NCBI GenBank assembly: GCA_009617715.1 | Contig: VTFK01000086.1 | Span: 682,001-746,000, forward strand | Direction: 5' to 3' | From: Plectrocnemia conspersa | Lineage: Eukaryota; Arthropoda; Insecta; Trichoptera; Polycentropodidae | DNA: 64,000 bases | In this document: one piece after another, positions 47,101-55,970 of the stretch | Position numbering within the stretch: position 1 is the stretch's first letter | Layout: every line of letters begins with the position of its first letter | Notes under the pieces: generated by a model | What the model saw: only the letters and a program-made list of their open reading frames with translations | What the model was told of the DNA's origin: nothing | The model's database searches: none | Made by a program: the position numbers and the translations under genes

Positions 47101-50039
47101 ATATGACAAATAATGAAAAGCTATACAAGGCAAGTATACATATACAATTATACAGAAAAATATGACAAACATGCTTAATAATTTTGATAAGAACATTACA
47201 CAATTTATCGAGATGAATTTTAAGAAAAAATAGCAGATATACTTCGATATAACGTGTAAATATTTACTGACATGATAATTGATGACTTTTGATAAATTTT
47301 GAAATATGTCTTTATTATAAGCTTAATTTAAACCATTCAATTTGTACCTAGTAGCATTTTTAATATGGCTACTTATGGTTATCATTTTATTAGCATCACT
47401 ATTAAAGGTCTTTCTCAATAAAGGTACCAGTTAAACTTTATATTAGTAGCTTAATAATATTAGCTTCTACTTATATGACAATGCTAAACAAATTCTTGCT
47501 TTTAAATATCTCAGTAAGGATCATCGCTTTAATTACAATCATATTCTAAAAATGTGTATTTGATAATACCGATCCTTTTGACTAATCAATACATTTCCTA
47601 CTTTTTTAAAAGGATTGAACTGTACATTTGCAGTAGAATATCCTATAAAAAATGAGACAAACTCTTTGAGAATTATGATGTACATAGATCTCACACTTAT
47701 ATTTGGATTATAGAAAAAAACACTATATTTACTGATTTATGAATTCTAGATCATCTACTCCTATGATTTTCAAAAGCGGAAATCTGTCACGTTTGTATTG
47801 TATGTATAAATAAATGCTTTGAATCTGATATGCCTCATTGTATACAGAGTGATTAGACACATCATTTAAGCTTTGTGCAAACATTACAATAAAAAAAAAT
47901 ATGTCACACACTTGTGACAATAAACACAATAGTCAAGACGGCATCGACGATGTCAATATCCTTCTTATCAGCGACGCCCAATAACGAAATGTAATTTCCA
48001 CATAGACAATGGCCGACGTTCAATTGAGATTATTGATGTGTTGTATTATATAAACTGATGTTTTTTATTTATTTTTTTAAGGTATTTTTGTGGATGGTGG
48101 TTTCTGATGCTGTTTCTGCTGCACGGATTGGAAGGATCGGCCGTCTTACCGACTTCGTCTACCAACAGACCTCAGAAATGCACTTATCAGAGAGCTTATG
48201 CCATGAACGGAGCTCATTGCTCCGGTTTAAATTTACATTATGTGCCAAATACATTAAGAACAAATATTGAGGTATGGTTCAATGATTTAATATATAACCT
48301 TATCACTATGTATATCATATTTTTTTTAATGTATTGATTCCATTTCATTTTTATGATCGATTATTAATTAGAATATGACCTGAAAGGTTATCACAATGGT
48401 TGAAAAAAATATATTAAATTTAACAAGAATGATTATATAAAATATTAATATTAAGAGATTACCAATATGAATCAGACTACCAGCTCAGACATTGAACAGA
48501 TCAACGAACAATGCCTGTATATTAAAAAGCTGGATGACAATTGTAATATTTGAGTTAGTTAGTATACTATTTTTTTCACACCGTTAACTCCTTCATTAGT
48601 TGTGTAAAATACAACTAATGAAAGAGTAAATGGTGTTTTTTAAAGTAAATTATAAATGACTTATTGGACAACTTAATATATGTATATGTATTGATAGATC
48701 TACTAATAATCTTAACATTTGTTATATCAGATTTTAGATTTATCATACAACAGAATCAGAGATCTGAAGAACTCGACATTCGCCAACTACCCGAAAGTAC
48801 GTTTCTTATATTTAGGAGACAACATGATTCAAAACATCGATTCGAACGCTTTCGAACCGATGTACTTTTAGAAGTATTGGATCTATCGCTGAATGCTCTG
48901 AGGACGATATCGCCTTCCATACTGAACAGGCCACATTTGAGAAAGCTGTACATGGCCGACAACGCCCTGGATAATCTTATTCAGGATCTTGAGGCGATGG
49001 AGAAGCCGATCATAGCGCCGCTGCAATACCTCAACCTGGCCAATTGCTTTCTGAAAGGATTTCCTGATTTCGGAATCTTGCCTGATTTGGAAAACTTGAA
49101 CGTTTCGGGCAACATGTTCAGAGATCTCGGCACTAAGAACATAAGCAAAATGTGCGGACTGAAGATGCTTGATTTGACGGACGCTTACTATCCGAAGGAA
49201 GACGTTTGCTTAAACAAGCCTTTAGCTATGTGGTTCATTGAAAAGAGGATCGTCACCGTACCGGAAACGTACAGCATGTTCAATCCGAACAGTGAAGGTA
49301 TAATGTCTTTTAATCTTCTAGTCACGAGATTTTTTACCAGTACACATAATTTTTAATTTTGTTGTGGTTGTTCTAAGAATGTATTACTGTTTAACCTTTC
49401 CGTTAATATTTTTCTTTATCAACGAAAGTGTGTATCTAGCAATAGAAATTATAAAAACTTGATTTATCCTAAGCGAAACATTCTTAGGCTAACCATGCAC
49501 TAATTACTTTTTATTAACCTTATCAACCAGTAAAAAATTATATCCAAAGCTAAGACCTTACATTAAAAAAACTATTGATACAGCTAAAACCAGCGTATAA
49601 GTTCATTTTAAAATTAAGTTATTACATCTTTGTGGCAAAAAAGTATAGAATTGTTGTACATTATTACGTTTCTTCATTTCAACATATAATTGAGACAGTT
49701 AAAATATTTGTCAACTATGTCAATGTCATCAGCATAATTAAAAATTATATAATTTCAGAATTGAAGCGGTGTCCGCATGTTACGCTGGACGAAGACGACG
49801 AGTTTAGCTACAATGAGTGCAAAGTCAGAATACAAGTGAAAGAAATCGAAAAGGCGTCGAAGAAAACATGGATTATCATAGCCGGGAGTTTAGGCGGATT
49901 TTTAATGTTAGCGGTGGTGTTTTTGTATTGCATGCATCGACGAAACACGAGACAGACGAAGAAGAACGAGATTCGCGAAATCGAAAACACGAGGAATCTT
50001 TTGAAGACTTCCGGAAAAGGATCATTCGAAAGTGCATAG
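38161..50039 (+). CDS. Leucine-rich-repeat single-pass membrane protein, one frameshift
   Basis: Exons read as 38161-38195 (inferred), 48082-48271, 48731-49297 and 49759-50039 (stop TAG). The second exon supplies a hydrophobic signal segment (WWFLMLFLLHG) and an N-terminal cysteine region. The third holds LRRs: ILDLSYNRIRDLKNSTF, VRFLYLGDNMIQNIDSNAF, LEVLDLSLNALRTISPSIL, LRKLYMADNALDNL, LQYLNLANCFLKGFPDF and LENLNVSGNMF. The last has a cysteine pair, a transmembrane helix (TWIIIAGSLGGFLMLAVVFL) and a short basic tail. It is probably a cell-surface receptor or adhesion protein; no named family is assigned. One base is missing near 48868 (TACTTTTAGAA), making a stop and a frame change between the second and third repeats. 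The tiny first exon fits in phase (GG|G) but needs a 9.9-kb intron; otherwise translation could start at ATG 48107. Poly(A) signal at 50153-50158. Confidence 0.8.
38731..38770. repeat. Perfect 15-bp hairpin
   Basis: GTTTTCGAAAGCCAT and its exact inverse flank a 10-base loop. No gene or terminator context on either strand. Confidence 0.8.
39240..39312 (+). repeat. B-box-containing tRNA-like fragment
   Basis: GGGTTCGAATCCC at about 39291-39303 is a perfect pol III B box with a self-pairing T-arm. The upstream half does not fold as a tRNA and lacks a good A box. It may be a decayed tRNA or a SINE. Confidence 0.35.
39545..39645. repeat. SINE-like interspersed repeat, copy 1
   Basis: Contains GTTGGCCCCGTTGTAACTC, CTAACGCCTGTCATGCTGCA and ATGAAAGATTTATATTAAAT, closely related to 43335-43440 and 45845-45945. 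No open frame. The three copies share the same order of blocks and a 3' GAAGATTTAAA-type tail. Confidence 0.6.
40556..40596. repeat. Short inverted repeat
   Basis: CGCCATTTTGAATGTC and GACATTTCAAATGGCG form a 16-bp stem with one mismatch around a 9-base loop, in the large LRR-gene intron. Confidence 0.65.
41132..41200. repeat. Palindromic element (possible mini-MITE)
   Basis: CTTCGTGCTTTTAATTATA at 41132-41150 and its inverse at 41182-41200 bound a 31-bp loop that itself holds TATAC/GTATA pairing. It looks like a small foldback element. Confidence 0.6.
41463..42040 (-). mobile_element. LINE 3'-end remnant
   Basis: Minus-strand remnant with HFLKLLRGGVDNPSILGDF, QLRDLECH and a tail resembling the LINE at 14945-16325 (FFKLLKGAVDNPAIL in that copy). 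Upstream (higher coordinates) reads LGFVMRSA-like and further LINE residues to about 41940. Frames are broken. Confidence 0.75.
42919..43320. mobile_element. Short hAT-like MITE copy plus shared downstream block
   Basis: 42919-43095 has the family ends (CAGGAACGTCATTTGGGGG and CTGGAAAAAGCTGAAATGAC). The following block, AAATTCTTGGGTTAT and CCTCAAAGAAAATCTAAAAA, is repeated at 58008-58050 after another copy of the same end. Further on are TAACCAGTGAAAATATAATT-type strings also seen at 29820 and 36960. Confidence 0.6.
43335..43445. repeat. SINE-like interspersed repeat, copy 2
   Basis: Best copy of the family: GACAGTCGACTCACTGTTTA, GTGTTAACCCCGTTGCAACG, GGGCTAACGCCTGTCAGGG and ACAACGGAAGATTTAAAATA. 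Confidence 0.65.
43605..43990 (-). mobile_element. LINE 3'-end remnant
   Basis: The plus-strand strings TTTTTTCAGCTCCTCATAGC, GCTCGTTGAAAAGCTGGATG and CCATATTCGAGGACAC are the inverse of conserved tail codons (AIQLFNEL, VLEYG-like) of the LINE family at 14945-16325. Stops are present. Confidence 0.65.
45310..45840 (-). pseudogene. Tc1/mariner-like DDE transposase remnant
   Basis: The minus-strand translation, with stops, runs KVTVWCALCSGGVRHLVLFF, then HVVLDVLHGKFPGYIISRFD, NWPPRLCDLTPLDFF (carrying the third catalytic Asp region), VYTDKLETLERLKTNICQV, IPPGMYERVIENYVKR and CCKKSKGGRLID. That is the C-terminal half of a widespread insect transposase. Fragments of the same family lie at 58135-58300 and 62240-62330. 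Confidence 0.82.
45845..45945. repeat. SINE-like interspersed repeat, copy 3
   Basis: GATCGACTGACCCAGTTGG, TTTACCCTGTTGTAACGTA, GGGTTTACGCATGTCAGG and TACAATGGAAGATTTAATAA align with the copies at 39545 and 43335. Confidence 0.6.
45990..46290 (+). mobile_element. LINE 3'-end remnant
   Basis: The plus-strand translation keeps a clean tail: TAARTPALENAPLTRAIQLL, NEFSNGNVFGDSYEELEKIC. It is followed by the family 3' UTR (TTAATCTATTTTAGGTGTGC ... GACTTGTCAAG region in inverse sense). It is homologous to the tail of the LINE at 14945-16325 but in the opposite orientation. Confidence 0.75.
46320..46520. mobile_element. hAT-like MITE family fragment
   Basis: Holds TTTGGGTTTGAACAGCACC, ATTTTGACCAATAGGAGAGC, AAAAATCCACGTCAAAAGCA and AACGAGCGTTCCAACTGCGA, all shared with the 36187-37402 element. 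No ends seen. Confidence 0.6.
46521..48081. other. AT-rich part of the LRR-gene intron, nothing seen
   Basis: No open frame with family resemblance and no clear repeat border. Confidence 0.5.
48587..48627. repeat. Near-perfect 17-bp hairpin in LRR-gene intron
   Basis: ACTCCTTCATTAGTTGT and ACAACTAATGAAAGAGT pair with one mismatch around a 7-base loop. A TTAA touches the left arm only. Confidence 0.7.
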
Positions 50040-51816
50040 TTACTAACTAACTAATTATACATAAGTTTATATATTTACACTGTTAGATAGTCAGTCAAAG
50101 CCAAATGAACATTTAAGACTCATATAACACACTAATTAGTTATAATTAGGTTAATAAACAATGAATATAGGTTTTTAAATGTAAATAAATGTTTTTCTTA
50201 TATATTTGTATGTATACTTTTAATGAAATGCCAAATTTATATCTTGTGAATAAATTCATTTTATATATTTTTGTTCAACTTTTACCTAATTTTAATACAA
50301 ATCTATTCTACTTATCACACAACGGTAAGTATATTATAATGGCAATACTCTAAGAGCGTACTATTGAATGAAATTTACTTATGAAACTAAAGTAAATTAT
50401 TATATTTAAAATTGAGATAAAAGTTAAGAACCACTAATTGTTATAAATTTGTAATATTTAAGTAACAGCAGCAAATCAATTAGTATTGTCACCAGATAAG
50501 GTTTAATTTTTAAATTTCACACTTTACATTTGCAAATGGTTAATAATTCGTCTATTTTTCTGATCGTCACATGCGCTTGTATATAAATAAACTTGTCTTA
50601 CAAATCGCAAATACTTATAAGAATTCAATTTTATTATGCTTTTTATGTTCGTGAAGATTCGACACTGACTTTTTTTTGTTAAAGTAGGGTCCAACGGTTT
50701 TAACTAGAATTGTTTCGGAACTGTTGATAGACGTAATTGTTTGTTCTTTAAATTATATTTGACTTTTTTAACGAATCTTACGCAACGATTAAGGATGGTC
50801 CTGACAGTAGAAGAGCTGGCCTGATTTATATAACTCCTATGTAGTGAGGTCCCCTAAGCCCCCAAATGTACGAGTAGTATACTCTAATTGAAACAATAAA
50901 ATAAGATAAAAATGAGTAGTAGTAATAATAATAAAAAGTACTAGAGAACGTAAGATTTTGTTAATAAATACAATATGTCATGATTAAAAGATTGCATGAA
51001 TATATTTTAACTAGCAATTTATTTTAGATTTTATCGAATCAAAATCGCCTTAAGAGTTCATCAAGATTTATTTGCTTAAGATTCTCACTTTCAACGCACA
51101 AAATGCTCGGTGTAGACAACCTCTCCTTAATTCAATTATTATCCTTTTCAAACTTGAAAAATACCTCCCCGAGTAGTTGGTAAGCGCTCTTCTTCTTAAA
51201 TTGGTTTGAAGTGCATACGCCCAATAATATATAAATAAAATTATATTAAACATATTGTTTTATAGTTTTTTCATAAAAAATAAATAAAATAGTCGAGAAT
51301 CAATAATTTAATTTATATAAAATGCTTTATTTTTCGATCAATATTAAGCTTTTCTTGCAGATTTCGGTTAGTCAGTTATAAAATAAATCACATGATCGGA
51401 AAAATTATCACATAAATATTCCACATAGAAAAATGCAAGTAAAATAATTTATTTGATACTTTATCTTTTATCGAAATTGTAAATTTGATATTATAATGTA
51501 AAAGAAGTAAACGTAGCTCAAGCAATAAGCGAAGTAGTAACTCGAGTGTCTCTTATACGAAACTATAAAAGGGTTGATTAAAATATTTTTCTTGCATTTT
51601 TAATTTGGGTATTTTTTAATCATACCAAAACTTCATTTAGACATTAATCAGCTATGTTTTCTAAGAACACTTTTCTCATATTCAGAGATTTCATATTTTT
51701 CAACTCTCACCTAAGATGAAATGATTTTTGAAACAATTTTTATGAAAAAGTATGTCCAGATGAGACTTTTACCGGTTGTGCAACTATTTTTGTCGATTTC
51801 CGACATTTAACAAATA
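50040..51816. other. Intergenic, convergent 3' ends of the LRR gene and UPF3
   Basis: AT-rich spacer with several AATAAA signals for the LRR gene (50153-50158 first). No gene or clear repeat is seen. Confidence 0.5.
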
Positions 51817-54007
51817 TCATTCTTGAGAGTTGATGCTGTTAGAGGAACTGTGAAGTGATTGTCCACCTTTATCGGTACACTTGGTATCCTTTTCTCTTTC
51901 CAATCGCTGCTTACTGAATTTTCCCATGCCAGGTTTATAAATTGCGAGGCTCGGACGATCCTGAATACGATATAAAAAAATATAAAATATATATAAATAG
52001 TTTCATATAGTGATTTAATATCTAAGTAATACCTTATTTCTAATTCTTCGCTCCGTCCTCGGATCATCTCTATGCCTCTCAGAGTGTTCCGATGTATCCG
52101 TTTGAGATTTGTCGTCGAGTGATTTTTGCTTCTTCAATGGACTATCGCTTCCCTTCGGCTTCTCGTTAGATTCTAAACTATTGCGCCGTTGCTGCGTTTC
52201 AGTCGATTTACTCTTCACATCATCCATGTTCTTCACAACGACCTTCTCCTCAGATGTTTCCCTGCTACTCGAAATTTTCTCTTTCTTAGAATTATTATCA
52301 AGTTCGTCTATAACTTTCGATAATTCAGATACGTTCAACTGCGGCAAAGTTGTAAAAGGTTTTATTTTACTACTCACTAAAATGTTTTTACCGACTTTAG
52401 CCACTTTATCAGTACTCTTACTTGCTATCGTAATCGGAGCGGATTTAATTTCTGAACCAGTCGATATTTCCGAAGGCTTTTTAAAACCTTTATCTTGCTC
52501 GTCTATCTTACTCATTTTTTTATCTAAGAATTTAAGCTTATCTTTTTTCTCGCCGAATCTCTCTTTATTCCTTTCTTTATAACTCTCTCTCTGACGATCT
52601 CTCTTGCTACTTTTATCATCGTCGTACGATTCATTTTTACCATAGTCTGATTTTTTACGATGATCCTCTGCAGATCGTTTCTGATCCTTGTACAATTTAG
52701 AACGTCCTTTAGCTTGAAAGTGAATTTCTTTTATTTCAACTTCGTTATCGGCTAACTCGTCTTCGTTATCAATCGCGTTATCGATATCATTCTCGGATGA
52801 TTTAATATTTTTTGGATCTTCTTCGTAATCATCATCCTTTAATAAATATATCACAAAGTTATTAAAATATACATACATAAAATAAAAAAATCATATCACC
52901 TTTGAATTACGGTTTCGAGGTCTACGTTTTTGTCTCTCTTCACGTCTACGTTTATCATCGCGTTTTCTAGCTGCCAAAAAATCCAGCAAAGGAGTCGTTG
53001 GTTCCTTTTTCTCAACGTCTAAAATAAATATTTAAATTTTATATGATATATATATATAATAACAATAAACAGATCTAGATATAAGATGTATAACCATCGT
53101 TGAGTTGATATGAATATTCCATTTTGGGTTCTCTCGAATCGCTATCGGTCTCTTTGAGGCTTTCTAAAAATTCTAAATAAGTCGGGTCGCTCTCGATCAT
53201 TCCTGATTTTATGTCTTTCTTGCGTCTTTTTTTGGGCATTCTCTGAAATGGAGAATATTCTACGATCGCCGGATATTCAACACCTGAAAGACATAATATA
53301 TTTTAAAAGATATGCGGATTACAGATAATTGGGAAGATTGTACAAATATTTTAGATAAATAAATCAGAAGCGATAATAATAAATATGAAAAGGTTATCAC
53401 CTTTGTCGTCCAGAAATATATAATCATCAAATTTATCGCGAAATATGTATATATCCTCGACGCTAACAAAATTGATATAAGCTCGGCAAAACAAATTGGG
53501 CGCCAGTGACATATCGGGCTTCGAGTAGTAGAAGTAGTCGTGTTCGGGCACAGGACTGACTTGCTCCAAAAAAGATTCTTCGGTCATTGTCGGTGGCAAC
53601 CTCCGACAAATAATCTAAAACAATAGGATCATAACTTTTATTAAGGTGACCAGACGCCTTTCTTTGAGGAATATATTCCTCAAACAAAAATTCGAAAGCA
53701 AAAAAAAATTTTGTTTTAGCTCCCGAATTTTTTTTATATATAGTCTCTAGATATTTTTAAAATCTGGTCATCTTACTTTTATTATCAGATGATACTTTTT
53801 GATAGTCTTAAATACCACCATTAAGTTTCATTCGCTAGTTAGGCATATGTTATAAATCGATTAAAATGCAATCGGTAAATAAATAAACATGTAACCATAA
53901 CCATAAATTACCTTAGTCGGAGGTCTGTTTCTTTCTCTTTTTTCTTTGATCTTGGCCACGGATACCTTTTCGGCCTCGGTGACCACAGGTTGATCGCCTT
54001 CTCCCAT
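51817..54007 (-). CDS. Upf3: UPF3, nonsense-mediated mRNA decay factor
   Basis: Minus-strand exons: 54007-53911, 53614-53401, 53283-53095, 53018-52900, 52836-52033 and 51960-51817 (stop TGA). After an N-terminal MGEGDQPVV region comes the RNP-type Upf3 domain: IICRRLPPTMTEESFLEQV, PEHDYFYYSKPDMSLAP, AYINFVSVEDIYIFRDKFD, GVEYPAIVEYSPFQRMPKK, then SDPTYLEFLESL and TPLLDFLAARK. A long Lys/Glu/Asp-rich arm follows. The C-terminal exon-junction-complex-binding motif is present: RRIRNKDRPSLAIYKPGM. In the family the RNP domain binds UPF2 and the C-terminal motif contacts the EJC, linking splicing to mRNA decay. Exons 2-6 keep phase. By my count exon 1 is 97 bases where 96 are needed, possibly an extra base in a T-run near 53937-53943, or a counting slip. 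Confidence 0.93.
53642..53776. mobile_element. 135-bp MITE in UPF3 intron 1
   Basis: Inverted ends TAAGGTGACCAGAC and AATCTGGTCATCTTA. The interior has the palindrome GAGGAATATATTCCTC and a TTTAGCTCCCGAATTTTTT block that recurs at 62375-62540. No coding capacity. Confidence 0.6.
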
Positions 54008-54823
54008 ATTAAAATGTCAGAATTTTAATGAAACAGTGACATTTTATCAGGCACCGGCCAGTTGTCATGTGTCAAGCAATTTTTCTTACACAGCTTGTTG
54101 GTCCTAACAACTTTTTTCTCGACCAATACCGATTTATTATAATAAAAAAAGACATTAAAAAAATAATAATGTAAAACTGATATTAATCTTTATCCGCCCG
54201 AGCGCTGTGCGCATTATGCGTTGTTCACTGCCCAAGCATTTTTTTGGATTATAAATGGACATGGTTTATTTATTATATTTCGTCTTTCCAAATTTTACAA
54301 ATAGGCTTACCCTGCGTCCGTTCATTATGGACGCCAGCGGTCTATAAACAAGCGAGAATTTATTGCTTAAGTTGGTCTAAGCATCTTGGCCATTAACTAT
54401 CTTTGGGGAAATGACGAATTTTCCGCTGCATTAGTCAATATTTGTTCATACTAGTGTCAGTGTGTTTGGTTCAGAGTAAAGCTGCGATAAATCGTACTAC
54501 TGTATTCAACCCCCTTTCCACCTCATTATAAATTACGCAAGCATCAATGTGATATTTCAGACAAATTATTGAAATAGCAGAAAAAATATTTTTAGCACTA
54601 GTTTATTCAGAAAATAACAAAAAATTAATGTATTTACAAATGTGCACATATACATAGTAGGTTTTGCTGTTATACTTTGTTTTAAAAAAATATATATTTA
54701 AACTGTTTAATGCTAAAAATATAAAACATAACTACCCAAATAGTAACTAGTGCGAAAGATTCGAACTACTGGTTTATGTAAATTGCCCACTAGTGGAAAG
54801 TCTGGACCAGGTTGATGATAGGG
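54008..54823. other. Intergenic upstream of UPF3, no gene seen
   Basis: A TTAATCTTTATCCGCCCGAG string at 54181-54200 recalls the piggyBac-like ends, but no matching right end was found. Otherwise AT-rich. Confidence 0.4.
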
Positions 54824-55343
54824 ACGTCATATTAAGGTAGGGGAAGCAAGTGGGAAGAGAACTTTCATTAGGTCAATTCTAAAATACAAACTAAGCCAAT
54901 CCATCTCTCAGGGGAAAATAAGCGGGAAAAAAAGTACAGATGTCTCATTTCGCATATTGCTTCATAATTTGTCTACACTTGGATATACACTATGTTTTAA
55001 AAATAACGCTCGGTAACGAGCGTTCCCACTGCGACGGCGCCGACACGATTTTATTGCTTTTGACGTGAATTTTTGCCTTCTGAGAAGAGATAATTGTTTT
55101 ATGCGCTCTTCTATTGGTCAAAATTTGGTTTAAATATGCTTAATTCGCAAGTTGTAATATTATTAAAAATGTCTTAATATGAACGCTAAATAACCCAGGG
55201 TTTCTACTGCAACGGCGACAGCCCGATTTTATTATTTCTGACGTGGATTTTTAACTTCTGAGAAGGGATAATTATTTCTTGCAGCCCGACCACTGACTGC
55301 CAATTTTTGACCTCCCTGGAATAAGCTGAAATGACGTTCCTTA
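54824..55343. mobile_element. hAT-like MITE, about 520 bp
   Basis: Left end AGGGACGTCATATTAAGG, right end GGAATAAGCTGAAATGACGT. The interior has ACTTTCATTAGGTC, a short palindrome AACGCTCGGTAACGAGCGTT and two copies of a TTTTATT...ACGTG(A/G)ATTTTT...CTTCTGAGAAG(A/G)GATAATT block. It is a shorter relative of 36187-37402. Confidence 0.68.
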
Positions 55344-55907
55344 TTAACGACCAAGGAGATATGTATTAGATTGTTTATATATATATATATTATTAGGCAG
55401 TAGTAGCGTTTATCGGTAATTCGAAAACGGTAAAATTTGGTTAAAAAAACGATGACATGTGGAAGATATTTACTGATCCTTGCAATAAGCACCGACCTAT
55501 TTTTATTTAAGATTAGTATTAAATGTCTGTTTAGTTACAAAATTGTTGGTCTTAAATCGACTAGAAAACAAAAAAAATATTTTTTGCCAGTTCTTCACAA
55601 CCAATTTCGTTGCAACTATTACGGGCGATCCCGACACAAAAAATGCTAAATTTCATCTGTCGCAGCTTAACAATAAATAGCATTAAAAAAATATAATAAG
55701 TTATTTATGAAATACAATGATTTTCTTACATAATGAATAATCGGTATTTCCTCTTTTTAGAAGTGGCGATTCTGTAAATGAAAAAATATAAGTTTATAGC
55801 ATAACAGCACTACAAACAATCATTTTTTAAATTACTGTGAACACAATTGATCATCTTGAGTTAAATGCTATAAAAATTGCTGTCATTATCTCAAGTACTC
55901 TTTAATG

Positions 55908-55914
55908 TATAAAA
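55908..55914 (+). promoter_or_regulatory. TATA box of the family 31 glycosidase gene
   Basis: TATAAAA lies 57-63 bp before the ATG at 55971, which puts the likely start of transcription near 55938-55945. Confidence 0.6.
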
Positions 55915-55970
55915 GGTGAGACAATCCCAAGGAAAATTCATTAGGTAAGATACAATAACGCGCTACCATA

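Noticed and set aside
48664..48880. N-terminal part of an open frame leading into the LRR repeats
   Set aside because: It is the wrong frame; the true LRR frame (ILDLSYNRIRDL) starts at 48731 and is shifted by a one-base deletion near 48868.
52109..52582. 157-residue plus-strand open frame, Ser/Leu/Phe-rich
   Set aside because: Antisense shadow of the Lys/Glu/Ser-rich UPF3 exon.
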